DNA of 25,288 nucleotides, from NCBI GenBank assembly GCA_021775835.1, contig JAJFHC010000310.1:1-25288 (forward strand), read 5' to 3'. The notes beneath the pieces are model-generated. The model ran no database searches. It worked only from the letters and a program-made list of their open reading frames with translations, and had not been told where the DNA came from. This stretch comes from Hyphomicrobiales bacterium. Its GTDB lineage: Bacteria > Pseudomonadota > Alphaproteobacteria > Rhizobiales > JAJFHC01. Position 1 is the stretch's first letter; every line of letters starts with the position of its first letter. Below are positions 16,364 to 24,701 of this stretch, piece after piece. A program made the translations under genes and the position numbers.

Positions 16364-17491
16364 TTATGAGAAATTCACAATGGCTTTTCGAAAGCGCAAC
16401 AAGGCGACAACGAAGAAGACACCACCGATTCCGGTCATGGCCATCAACTGGGGCCAAACGATGTCGATCCAGGCACCGCGGAATAGGACTGCTTGAGCAA
16501 AACTCACATAGTGGGTCGACGGCGAGAACTGCATGACGTTCTGCAACCAGGTTGGCATACTTTCGAGTGGTGTCGTGCTACCGGAAAGCAGGTTCATCAC
16601 GATGTACACAAGAATTGTGAGAAGGCCAAACTGTGGCATCGAACCGGCCAGAGTGGCCAGCAGAATGCCCAGTGACGTGACGGAAAACAGGTAGATGACC
16701 GCCCCGGCAATGAACAGGACCTTTGAACCGGTGATGGGCACCTGGAGCAGCCCCTCGACCACCAGGAGCAACGACAAACTCGCCGCCACAATGATGACCA
16801 GGCCGTTGGCCCAGACCTTGGCCGTCATGATTTCAGCCGACGTTACCGGCATGACCAGCAGATGCTCGACCGTCCCGTGTTCGCGTTCCCGGATGAGGGC
16901 GGCTCCAGTCAAGATCATGGCCAGCAACGTGACGTTATTGACGATCTGCATGACAGCCATGAACCAGGTTGAATTCAGGTTTGGGTTGAACTTGGCACGG
17001 GCCACCACAGTCAGCGGCAGAGTGGTGGTCTTGCCGCGTACCTTAAGAAACTCCGAAACTTCCTGATTCACGATGTTCTGGACGTAGGAGGCCCCGTTGC
17101 CGGCGACAGACATTGCCGTGGCATCAACATTCACCTGAATTTCAGGATCACGGCCTGCAATAACATCCGCCTCGAACCGAGGCGGAACGCTGACGACAAA
17201 AATGAACCTGCCATCGTCCATGGAAGCATCGATGTCATTGCTGGATATCTCAACGGCGGGCTTGAAGTACGGCAGGAGAAATGCGCCGCGAATGCCTCGT
17301 GATAGAGCGGAGCGGTCTTCATCGACGATGGCGATCGACGTGTTTGAGACTTCCATTTTCGCGTTTTGGGCGACTTGGTAGATCATGAAGGTGAACGACC
17401 AGACCAGGAGGAACACCAGCACCGGATCAGCCCGTATGCTGCGCAATTCCTTGACCCCGAGACGATAGATGTTGCCGAACCAGTTTGTCAT
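16364..17491 (-). CDS. yhhJ: ABC-2-type transporter permease, YhhJ-like
   Basis: A 375-residue permease, the same length as E. coli YhhJ. One N-terminal helix (about 24-42) is followed by a large periplasmic domain (about 45-170) and five helices in the C-terminal half. The ABC2_membrane signature LIREREHGTVEHLLVMPV is near residues 210-227 and the PLESMPTWLQ loop near 308-317. AGGAGG lies seven bases before ATG 17491, which comes two bases after the stop of the RbbA-like gene. An open frame to 17578 overlaps that gene and is rejected. It would pair with the permease half of the fused RbbA-like protein to form one export channel. The substrate is unknown. Confidence 0.88.
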   Translation of the reverse strand: MTNWFGNIYRLGVKELRSIRADPVLVFLLVWSFTFMIYQVAQNAKMEVSNTSIAIVDEDRSALSRGIRGAFLLPYFKPAVEISSNDIDASMDDGRFIFVVSVPPRFEADVIAGRDPEIQVNVDATAMSVAGNGASYVQNIVNQEVSEFLKVRGKTTTLPLTVVARAKFNPNLNSTWFMAVMQIVNNVTLLAMILTGAALIREREHGTVEHLLVMPVTSAEIMTAKVWANGLVIIVAASLSLLLVVEGLLQVPITGSKVLFIAGAVIYLFSVTSLGILLATLAGSMPQFGLLTILVYIVMNLLSGSTTPLESMPTWLQNVMQFSPSTHYVSFAQAVLFRGAWIDIVWPQLMAMTGIGGVFFVVALLRFRKAIVNFS

Positions 17492-17493
17492 GT

Positions 17494-20238
17494 TCAGGCC
17501 TCCTGCTTGTGCAGGAAAAATGTTGCCGCGGAAAAGCAAACGACCGAGAATCCTACCAAGGCCAGATGGTTGGGCCACAGGTCGGCGAAATCCAGCGCCT
17601 TCGTGAAACTGCCAACGCTGATCTGTTGGAAATAGGTGGCAGGAAAAAACAGTCCCATGATTTTGGCCGCGCCTCCCAAAATGGAAACTGGTGTCAGGAA
17701 ACCCGAAAAACTCATTGTCGGGACCATTACGAGAATTGCCGCTGCGAAAATTGCAGCGATCTGGCTTTTCACAAAAGACGACACCAAAAGCCCGAATCCG
17801 GTGGTCGACCAGACATAAACCAGGGCACCGGTGGCAAGCGCAGGCAATGATCCTTTGACCGGTACGTTAAAAACAAACAGAACCAGCAACACCAGACTAA
17901 TGAAACTCACATAGGCGACGGCGATGTAGGGGAGCTGCTTGCCAAGCAGAAACTCCACCTTGGTGACAGGCGTTGCATAGAGATTGGTGATCGAGCCCAT
18001 TTCTTTTTCCCGGACGATACCTACCGCCGTCATCATGGCGGGGATAAGGATGCACAGAAGCATGATGACGCCGGGGGCTATCGCAAAAGTACTCTTGAAG
18101 GACTGGTTATAGCGAAAGCGTGTTTCGATCTGGACCGAGCTTGTGCCTGTCGCTTTACCAAACCTGCGTGTCGACAGGTCGGCGAGATAGTGCTGTGTCA
18201 CGCCCTGGATGTAACCACGTGCGGTCTCCGCGCGGAACGGCATTGCACCATCGAGCCACACGCCGATCTCGGGCTTACGCCCGGCCAACAGATCTCTGCC
18301 AAACCCGGCAGGCATCTCGATGGCAAACTTCAATTCACCACTCTTCAAACGGCTCTCGATCTTGGAGGGGTGATCGATCTGCGGCTGTTCGGCGAAATAT
18401 CGGGAACTGGAGAAGTTTTCGAGGAATTGCCGGCTCTCCATCGACCGATCCTGGTCGTAAACCGCATAGGAAAGCTCCTCCACATCGAACGAGATCCCGT
18501 ATCCGAATGTGATCATCAAAATGAGCGGCCCGAGCAGCGCAAATGCCAAACGGATTGGATCGCGCAATAATTCCTTTGTTTCACGGCTGGCATAGGCCCA
18601 TACGCGCCGGGTACTGAATGCACTGTTGGATGTCTGTGTCTGGGGCGTGCCTTCCGATACCGTCGTATCGAGACTTGCAGGGGCGTCCTCGGTTTCGCCG
18701 TCACCGATTGCCTCCTCGAGATAGGCGACGAAGGCTTCGTCGAGCGTTTCGGCTTGTTTCTCCTGTGTGAGGTCCTGCGGCGTGCCGACAGCCAGAACCT
18801 TTCCCGCATGCATCAGCGAGATGCGGTCGCATCGTTCGGCTTCGTTCATGAAGTGGGTCGATATAAAGATTGTGACACCTTCGTCGCGGGAGAGCTCGAT
18901 CAGGAAACGCCAGAAATCGTCTCGCGCTATGGGGTCGACGCCTGAGGTGGGTTCATCCAGAATCAACATCTCCGGACGATGCAATACCGCGACTGCGAGT
19001 TGCAGCCTCTGTTTCACACCAAGGGGCAAACCATTGGGATTGCTGTGCCGGACGTCGCCAAGGTCGAATCTTGCGAGCAGTTCATTGATCCGGATGTCCA
19101 TCTGTTGTTCGGAAAGCTGAAATAATCGAGCGTGTAATTCCAGGTTCTGAAGAACGGTCAGTTCGCCATAAAGTGAAAATGACTGCGACATGTAGCCAAC
19201 ACGGCGCCGGGTTTGCGTGTCTCGAGCATCCAGTTTTTGGCCGAACAGCTGTGCTTCGCCCTCACTCGCCGGCAATAGGCCGGTGAGCATTTTCATGGTG
19301 GTGGTCTTGCCACATCCGTTCGAGCCCAGAAAACCAAATATCTCGCCGCGCTGAATGTCGAAGCTTACGTGGTCGACGGCCGTGAAAGCGCCAAAGCGCT
19401 TGGTCAAACCGGTTGCCTGAATGGCGATCTGGCCGTCGTCGCCCGACCGCGGCGGGACGATAACCGGCCGGTGCCTGGCCTGCACTTCAACTGGTAGAAG
19501 ACTGATGAACGCGGCTTCAAGTGTTTTCGAGCCGGTTTCCGACTTGAGATCTGCTGGCGTCCCGGTTGCTATCACCTTGCCGGCGTTCATTGCAGTCAGC
19601 CAGTCGAAACGCTCGGCCTCTTCCATGTAAGCGGTGGCCACCAGGACGCTCATGTGGGGCCGACGCTGTCTAATCTGCTCGATCAGTTCCCAGAACTGGC
19701 GGCGCGAGAGAGGATCAACGCCTGTCGTTGGTTCGTCCAGTATTAGGAGGTCGGGGTCATGAATGAGGGCACAACAGAGCCCCAGTTTCTGTTTCATGCC
19801 GCCCGACAACTTGCCCGCTGGCCGGTCAGGGAACGGTGCCAGGCCAGTGGCTTCGAGAAGTTCACCGATCCGGCGACGGCGCTCGGCCTTTGGCTGTCCG
19901 AACAAACGGCCAAAGAAGTCGAGGTTCTCGTAAATGTTGAGCGTCGGATAGAGGTTCCGGCCGAGCCCTTGGGGCATGTAGGCAATGCGATTGAAACAGT
20001 TCCGGCGATGCGTCTTGTCCCGCATGTCGCCGTCCAGGGCATGGACGTCTCCGGTCTGGATCATGCGCACGCCGGCAATCAGGGCGAGCAGGGTGGATTT
20101 GCCGACACCGTCCGGGCCGATGAGACCAACCATGCAACCGGCAGGAAGCTGCAACGTCACGTCGTCGAGAGCGGCGACGTCACCATAGCGATGCGTGACC
20201 GCACGAATGTCGGTGGCGATGGTGTGTTCCGAGGTCAT
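17494..20238 (-). CDS. rbbA: RbbA-like fused ABC transporter: two ATPase domains plus permease
   Basis: At 914 residues it nearly equals E. coli RbbA (YhiH). NBD1: Walker A GPDGVGKST (41-49), signature LSGGM (144-148), Walker B LLILDEP (164-170). NBD2: Walker A GSNGCGKT (305-312), Walker B LILDEP (425-430). The NBD2 signature is the degenerate LPLGV (404-408), while the NBD1 H-loop reads ATAYMEEAE, with Ala203 where His is expected. NBD2 keeps His462 in STHFMNEAE. An acidic/Ser/Thr linker (about 500-545) leads to an ABC2 permease with one helix near 565-585, a periplasmic domain and five helices from about 725. RbbA was reported as a ribosome-bound ATPase, but the attached permease and HlyD-type neighbour point to export. 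It overlaps the HlyD-type gene by ATGA. Confidence 0.92.
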   Translation of the reverse strand: MTSEHTIATDIRAVTHRYGDVAALDDVTLQLPAGCMVGLIGPDGVGKSTLLALIAGVRMIQTGDVHALDGDMRDKTHRRNCFNRIAYMPQGLGRNLYPTLNIYENLDFFGRLFGQPKAERRRRIGELLEATGLAPFPDRPAGKLSGGMKQKLGLCCALIHDPDLLILDEPTTGVDPLSRRQFWELIEQIRQRRPHMSVLVATAYMEEAERFDWLTAMNAGKVIATGTPADLKSETGSKTLEAAFISLLPVEVQARHRPVIVPPRSGDDGQIAIQATGLTKRFGAFTAVDHVSFDIQRGEIFGFLGSNGCGKTTTMKMLTGLLPASEGEAQLFGQKLDARDTQTRRRVGYMSQSFSLYGELTVLQNLELHARLFQLSEQQMDIRINELLARFDLGDVRHSNPNGLPLGVKQRLQLAVAVLHRPEMLILDEPTSGVDPIARDDFWRFLIELSRDEGVTIFISTHFMNEAERCDRISLMHAGKVLAVGTPQDLTQEKQAETLDEAFVAYLEEAIGDGETEDAPASLDTTVSEGTPQTQTSNSAFSTRRVWAYASRETKELLRDPIRLAFALLGPLILMITFGYGISFDVEELSYAVYDQDRSMESRQFLENFSSSRYFAEQPQIDHPSKIESRLKSGELKFAIEMPAGFGRDLLAGRKPEIGVWLDGAMPFRAETARGYIQGVTQHYLADLSTRRFGKATGTSSVQIETRFRYNQSFKSTFAIAPGVIMLLCILIPAMMTAVGIVREKEMGSITNLYATPVTKVEFLLGKQLPYIAVAYVSFISLVLLVLFVFNVPVKGSLPALATGALVYVWSTTGFGLLVSSFVKSQIAAIFAAAILVMVPTMSFSGFLTPVSILGGAAKIMGLFFPATYFQQISVGSFTKALDFADLWPNHLALVGFSVVCFSAATFFLHKQEA

Positions 20239-21218
20239 TCAGGCAGTTTGACTTGAAGCGTATCCGGCCATTGTTCCGCTTGTGGCAAACGCAGATAGGC
20301 TATGCCGCGGACACCTGTCTTTACACGGTCTTCATGTTTTTTCAGCAGCGTCCGGTCTATCTGCAACTTGATCCGAAACATCAGTTTGGCGCGTTCTTCC
20401 GAGGTCTCAACGGCCTTTGGGGTGAATTGAGCGGATGCGGCGACAAATGTTATTTTTGCGGGAATGACATATTGCGGCACCGGGTCGAGAACGAGACGGG
20501 CATCACCGCCTATTGTTAGTTGACCGGCATCGGCCGCCGGCAGGAATATCGTCATGTAAACGTCTGCAATATCGAGCAGGGTGAGGACGCTGCCGCCGGC
20601 GGCAAGGACTTCGCCTTGTTGGGCGAGCCGGTATTGAATGCGGCCTCTGCGCGGTGCTTTCAGAATGGTGTCGTCAAGCACGGACTGCATTCGTGCCAAT
20701 TCCTCACGGGAAGAAGTGATCGCCTCGGTTGTCTGCTGTACACCGGCGACTGTGGCACGGTAGGCGGCATCAGCGGCTTGAAGTTCGGTTTGTCGCTGAT
20801 CGAGTTTTTCCGTGGTTGCAAACCCCTCACGATGCAGTTGTTGTGCACGCTTGAGTTCGGCCTCGGCCAGCTGGAACTGGCTTCTCGCGCGCAACACGGA
20901 TGCACTGGCCTCCACTTTGGACCGTTCCGCCCGCCGCACTTCTGCCTCGGCGCGCCTGATCTGCGCGTTCAGTTCCGCATTGTCCATTCGGGCCAGGATC
21001 TGACCCGCGTCGACCATGTCGCCTTCATCGGCAAGGATTTCCAGCACACGACCGGCGTGCTTCGCAGCAATATTGATCTGATCGGCCTCAATTCGGCCGT
21101 TGGAACTGACGATGCCGTCAGGCAGCCGGGAGGCGATCTGTTGTTGCCAGTACACGTATCCACCAGCACCGATGGCCACTATCGCGAGAATCCCTACGAT
21201 CCAGGTTTTCATCTTCAT
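20235..21218 (-). CDS. yhiI: HlyD-family membrane fusion protein, YhiI-like
   Basis: A 327-residue periplasmic adaptor anchored by one N-terminal helix (about 5-24). A biotinyl-lipoyl half (about 36-75, with INIAAKHAGRVLEILADEGD) is followed by a long alpha-hairpin coiled coil (about 75-180, rich in Ala/Glu/Arg/Gln). The second lipoyl half has LKAPRRGRIQYRLAQQGE and then a beta-barrel ending at the C-terminus. It links an inner-membrane ABC exporter to an outer-membrane channel; no TolC gene is in the window. It is first of a three-gene operon (adaptor, fused ATPase-permease, permease) in the same order as E. coli yhiI-rbbA-yhhJ, with four-base overlap to the next gene. The ATG is preceded by AGGATAGGTAG; residue 3 is an alternative Met. 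A near-consensus FNR box lies 129 bp upstream, with -10 TATCAT. Confidence 0.9.
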   Translation of the reverse strand: MKMKTWIVGILAIVAIGAGGYVYWQQQIASRLPDGIVSSNGRIEADQINIAAKHAGRVLEILADEGDMVDAGQILARMDNAELNAQIRRAEAEVRRAERSKVEASASVLRARSQFQLAEAELKRAQQLHREGFATTEKLDQRQTELQAADAAYRATVAGVQQTTEAITSSREELARMQSVLDDTILKAPRRGRIQYRLAQQGEVLAAGGSVLTLLDIADVYMTIFLPAADAGQLTIGGDARLVLDPVPQYVIPAKITFVAASAQFTPKAVETSEERAKLMFRIKLQIDRTLLKKHEDRVKTGVRGIAYLRLPQAEQWPDTLQVKLPE

Positions 21219-21346
21219 CGAACTACCTATCCTGCGATGGTCAATGGACCACTCTTGGCAACAAACGCGTCATATATGTGTCGCGGATCTCTTGATGGTG
21301 CGCCGCACAATCAATCGCTATGATATGCCCCCTACGCAGAAGGCAT

Positions 21347-21360
21347 ATGATCCATATCAA
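21347..21360. promoter_or_regulatory. FNR/FixK-like box with one mismatch, ATGATccatATCAA, between divergent exporter and PHA synthase operons
   Basis: ATGAT-CCAT-ATCAA matches TTGAT-N4-ATCAA at nine of ten positions. It lies in the 221-bp divergent gap. Class II-like -10 elements occur on both sides: CATAGT (21384-21389) 33 bp downstream toward phaC, and TATCAT (21325-21320 on the minus strand, five of six matches to TATAAT) 31 bp away toward the yhiI-like gene. Either or both operons could be controlled. Confidence 0.55.
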
Positions 21361-21439
21361 TGCTGCAGCGCGTCATCTGGGAGCATAGTTTTGCAGAGGG
21401 GAGTGATGGGCAATCTCGACCAACTAAAAGGAACTCACG

Positions 21440-23344
21440 ATGGAACCGCAAACCGCGAAGCACAGAGTCAAAACCCGGTCCGGTTCAACCGGTGCCAACG
21501 GTTCACGAAAACCGGCGACCCAAATTTCCCAAATGAAGACGCCGGCCGCCGATATGCGCGATCACGACACGGCAGCAGGAATGAAAACCGGGCGCATATC
21601 AGATCGTGATTCATATGCCTCGACGGCACTTCAGGAGATATTGGACAAATCCGTGCATGCGATGGCTGCCCGCTTTACGGGAGGTATTTCCCCCAGCGCA
21701 CTGGCAGGTGCTTACGCGGACTGGGCAGTGCATCTCGCGAGCTCGCCGGGCAAGCAGGTTCAACTTGTCGGAAAGGCCGCCAAAAAGGCCCTGCGCCTGG
21801 GGACTTATGCTGGTCATTGCGCGACCGCGCAGAACAATGCGTCGCCGTGCATTGAACCGTTGCCACAGGATAGACGGTTTCAGGCAGAGGCCTGGCAAAA
21901 GTGGCCTTACAACTTGATGTATCAGTCTTTTTTGCTGAACCAGCAATGGTGGCACAACGCGACCACAGGCGTGCGTGGGGTCACCAGGCAGCACGAAAAC
22001 GTCCTTGAGTTTGCAACACGGCAGATGCTGGAGGTGTTTTCGCCCTCAAACAATCTGTTTACCAACCCCGAAGTGATTAAAAAAACCACAGAGGAGGGTG
22101 GTCAGAACCTGGTTCGCGGTTGTCAGAACTTTCTGGAAGATTGGGAACGGGCGGTCAGTGGCAGGAAGCCTGTGGGAACCGAGAGCTTCGAGGTTGGGCG
22201 GAATCTCGCGGTTACACCTGGTAAGGTTGTTTACCGCAACAGGCTGATCGAGCTCATTCAGTACGAGCCGGCGTGCGAAATGGTTCACCCTGAACCGATC
22301 CTGATTGTTCCCGCCTGGATCATGAAATACTACATCCTTGATCTGTCCCCGGAAAACTCACTTGTTAAATATCTCACCGAACAGGGTTTCACCGTCTTCA
22401 TGGTGTCCTGGAAGAATCCCGATCCCGACGACCGCGATCTGGGGATGAACGACTATCGCACGCTCGGTGTCATGGATGCGCTTGACGCCGTCTGCACAAT
22501 CACCAAAGGCGAACGGGTTCATGGCGTGGGCTATTGCCTCGGGGGGACGCTGTTGTCGATAGCCGCCGCCGCCATGGCGCGTGACGGCGACGAACGGTTC
22601 GCAAGCCTTTCCTTTTTTGCCGCGCAGGCCGATTTCACAGAAGCCGGCGAATTGATGCTGTTCATCAACGAGAGCCAGGTCACGTTTCTTGAAGATATGA
22701 TGTGGGAACAGGGGTTCCTCGACACCAGTCAGATGGCAGGAGCTTTCCAATTGCTGCGTTCCAACGACCTGATCTGGTCGCGGATGGTCCATGACTATCT
22801 GATGGGTGAGCGGGCTCCGGTGAACGATCTGATGGCTTGGAACGCCGATGCCACACGGATGCCTTACAAGATGCATTCCGAATACCTGCGCAAACTCTTT
22901 CTCGATAATGACTTTGCTGAAGGCCGCTATCTGGTGAACGGCCAGCCTGTTACGATCTCCGACATTCGAGCCCCGATGTTCGCTGTCGGCACCGAACGCG
23001 ACCACGTCGCACCGTGGCGGTCGGTCTACAAGTTTCATCTTCTCAGTGATACTGAAGTCACGTTTCTCCTGACCAATGGGGGCCACAATGCGGGGATCGT
23101 CTCCGAGCCCGGACATGCCAGACGGCGTTTCCGAATGACAACAGAGACGCATGACGCACGTTACAGAGATCCCGAGTCCTGGTTTGCCGAAACCGAGGCA
23201 CAGGAAGGGTCCTGGTGGCCGGCTTATGCAAGTTGGTTGAAGGATCATTCGGGCGACCCGGTGCCACCGCCATCAATGGGCGCACCGGATGATGGCCTGG
23301 AGGCGATTTGCAACGCTCCTGGTGCCTATGTCTTTCAGAATTGA
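21440..23344 (+). CDS. phaC: Class I poly(3-hydroxyalkanoate) synthase
   Basis: A 634-residue alpha/beta-hydrolase-fold polymerase that links 3-hydroxyacyl-CoA units into PHA at the granule surface. The lipase-like box is GYCLGG with nucleophile Cys366; Asp521 (TERDHVAP) and His549 (NGGHN) complete the triad. The PhaC N-terminal domain (about 140-310) has the family's WPYNLMYQSF start and LFTNPEVI, then VSWKNPDPDDRD at 322-333. Residues 1-60 form a Lys/Arg/Thr/Ser-rich, apparently disordered extension with no family similarity. It probably accounts for the size above the usual 580-600, and start sites further in cannot be excluded. AAAGGA precedes the ATG by seven to eight bases. No phaA, phaB or phasin gene is in the window, so this is likely a second, condition-specific synthase. 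An FNR-like box lies 80 bp upstream. Confidence 0.95.
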   Translation: MEPQTAKHRVKTRSGSTGANGSRKPATQISQMKTPAADMRDHDTAAGMKTGRISDRDSYASTALQEILDKSVHAMAARFTGGISPSALAGAYADWAVHLASSPGKQVQLVGKAAKKALRLGTYAGHCATAQNNASPCIEPLPQDRRFQAEAWQKWPYNLMYQSFLLNQQWWHNATTGVRGVTRQHENVLEFATRQMLEVFSPSNNLFTNPEVIKKTTEEGGQNLVRGCQNFLEDWERAVSGRKPVGTESFEVGRNLAVTPGKVVYRNRLIELIQYEPACEMVHPEPILIVPAWIMKYYILDLSPENSLVKYLTEQGFTVFMVSWKNPDPDDRDLGMNDYRTLGVMDALDAVCTITKGERVHGVGYCLGGTLLSIAAAAMARDGDERFASLSFFAAQADFTEAGELMLFINESQVTFLEDMMWEQGFLDTSQMAGAFQLLRSNDLIWSRMVHDYLMGERAPVNDLMAWNADATRMPYKMHSEYLRKLFLDNDFAEGRYLVNGQPVTISDIRAPMFAVGTERDHVAPWRSVYKFHLLSDTEVTFLLTNGGHNAGIVSEPGHARRRFRMTTETHDARYRDPESWFAETEAQEGSWWPAYASWLKDHSGDPVPPPSMGAPDDGLEAICNAPGAYVFQN

Positions 23345-23486
23345 GAGTCCGTATATTGTCTTCGTTGGTGTGTAACTTGCGGCGTCATTGTCGGTGTCGA
23401 TCAATGCCACGGTTGTTGCATCGGCCGCGTCTGTGCAACTCAATGTGCAACGCACCCCGTTTGATTGCATACGTTAGGATCATCCT

Positions 23487-24701
23487 TTGTTGACAGACGC
23501 AATTCTCACGCTCAATGCCGGATCTTCCAGCATCAAGTTTGCGCTCTATGCATTTGATCACTGCAACGAGGGCCCATTGATCAGCGGCAAGATTGACGGC
23601 ATCGGCCGGGCGCCGGATTTCAAGGCACGCGATGCCTCCGGCCGGAGCCTGATCGAGGACGGTCTTGAGGCTATTGAAAACACCGCCAACCACGCGGAGT
23701 TGACATTGCGTCTTCTGGATTGGCTTCGCGACCACGATGGCGGTGTAAATGTTGTCGCCGTCGGGCATCGTGTGGTCCATGGCGGGCGGTTTTTTGCAGA
23801 GCCAGTGCTTGTCGATGCTGAGGTCGTGCGTGAACTGGATAGCCTTGTGCCGCTGGCGCCGTTACACCAGCCCAATAACCTGGCAGCAATCAGGGCAATA
23901 TCAGATTGGACACCGGGCCTGCCACAGGTCGCCTGCTTCGATACGAGTTTTCACCGGATGCAACTCCGACTTGCTCAACTGTTTGGGTTGCCGCGGGTCT
24001 TGAGCGACACGGGTCTGGTTCGATACGGGTTTCACGGCCTTTCTTACGAATATATCGCGAGGGTTCTGCCGGAGCATCTCGGCGCGCGGTCGGATGCCCG
24101 TGTCATCGTCGCCCATCTAGGCAACGGGGCAAGCCTGTGTGCCATGAAAAACCGTCAGAGCGTTGCCACTACGATGGGATTTACGGCCCTTCACGGCCTG
24201 ATGATGGGACGCCGCTGCGGCACGCTGGATGCGGGTGTCGTTCTTCATCTGCTGCAGGAACGGGGCATGAGCGTTGATGAGGTTCATCATCTGCTTTACC
24301 GGGAGTCCGGTCTGCTCGGTGTGTCCGGGGTCAGTAACAGCATGCAGATCCTGCAAGAAAGTGCCGATCCCCATGCGCGCGAGGCAATTGAATTGTTCTG
24401 CTATCGTGCGGCATGTGAATTCGGCTCACTGGCGGCGGCGCTGGAGGGTATTGATGCCATCGTTTTCACGGCCGGCATAGGAGAGAACTGTGAACAAGTG
24501 CGCCGGATTATCTGTTCCCGTCTGGCGTGGCTTGGTGTCGAACTTGATCCGGTTGCCAATCAAATGAATGCTACAGTCATAAGTCGAAAGGACTCCAGAA
24601 TTGATGTGCTTGTCATTCCGACCGTCGAAGAATCCGTAATTGCCGATGCCACGCGCTCTCTGATCGAGTCTTCTTGTGAGCAACGTCGGGTAGATCAATG
24701 A
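23487..24701 (+). CDS. ackA: Acetate kinase (TTG start)
   Basis: A 404-residue ASKHA-fold kinase that interconverts acetyl phosphate plus ADP and acetate plus ATP. Motifs: LTLNAGSSS with Asn10, VGHRVVHGG with Arg95, catalytic Asp152 in FDTSFH, His183 in RYGFHG, IVAHLGNGAS phosphate loop (207-216), MGRRCGTLDAG (240-250), FTAGIGENCEQVR and VEESVIADATR near the end. All catalytic residues are present. There is no ATG; TTG at 23487 or 23490 follows AGGA by 7-10 bases, implying modest translation. It lies 142 bp after phaC and overlaps the GNAT gene by ATGA. No pta (phosphotransacetylase) gene is adjacent in the window; one could lie beyond the end. It would supply substrate-level ATP when respiration is limited. 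Confidence 0.95.
   Translation: MLTDAILTLNAGSSSIKFALYAFDHCNEGPLISGKIDGIGRAPDFKARDASGRSLIEDGLEAIENTANHAELTLRLLDWLRDHDGGVNVVAVGHRVVHGGRFFAEPVLVDAEVVRELDSLVPLAPLHQPNNLAAIRAISDWTPGLPQVACFDTSFHRMQLRLAQLFGLPRVLSDTGLVRYGFHGLSYEYIARVLPEHLGARSDARVIVAHLGNGASLCAMKNRQSVATTMGFTALHGLMMGRRCGTLDAGVVLHLLQERGMSVDEVHHLLYRESGLLGVSGVSNSMQILQESADPHAREAIELFCYRAACEFGSLAAALEGIDAIVFTAGIGENCEQVRRIICSRLAWLGVELDPVANQMNATVISRKDSRIDVLVIPTVEESVIADATRSLIESSCEQRRVDQ

Noticed and set aside
20520..21323. 267-codon open frame on the plus strand
   Set aside because: It is antisense to the HlyD-type adaptor, whose lipoyl and coiled-coil structure is clear; the antisense product is Cys/Gly-rich with no motif.
22358..23248. 296-codon open frame on the minus strand
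   Set aside because: It is antisense to the catalytic core of phaC; the sense frame carries the conserved Cys-Asp-His triad, so this is a shadow.
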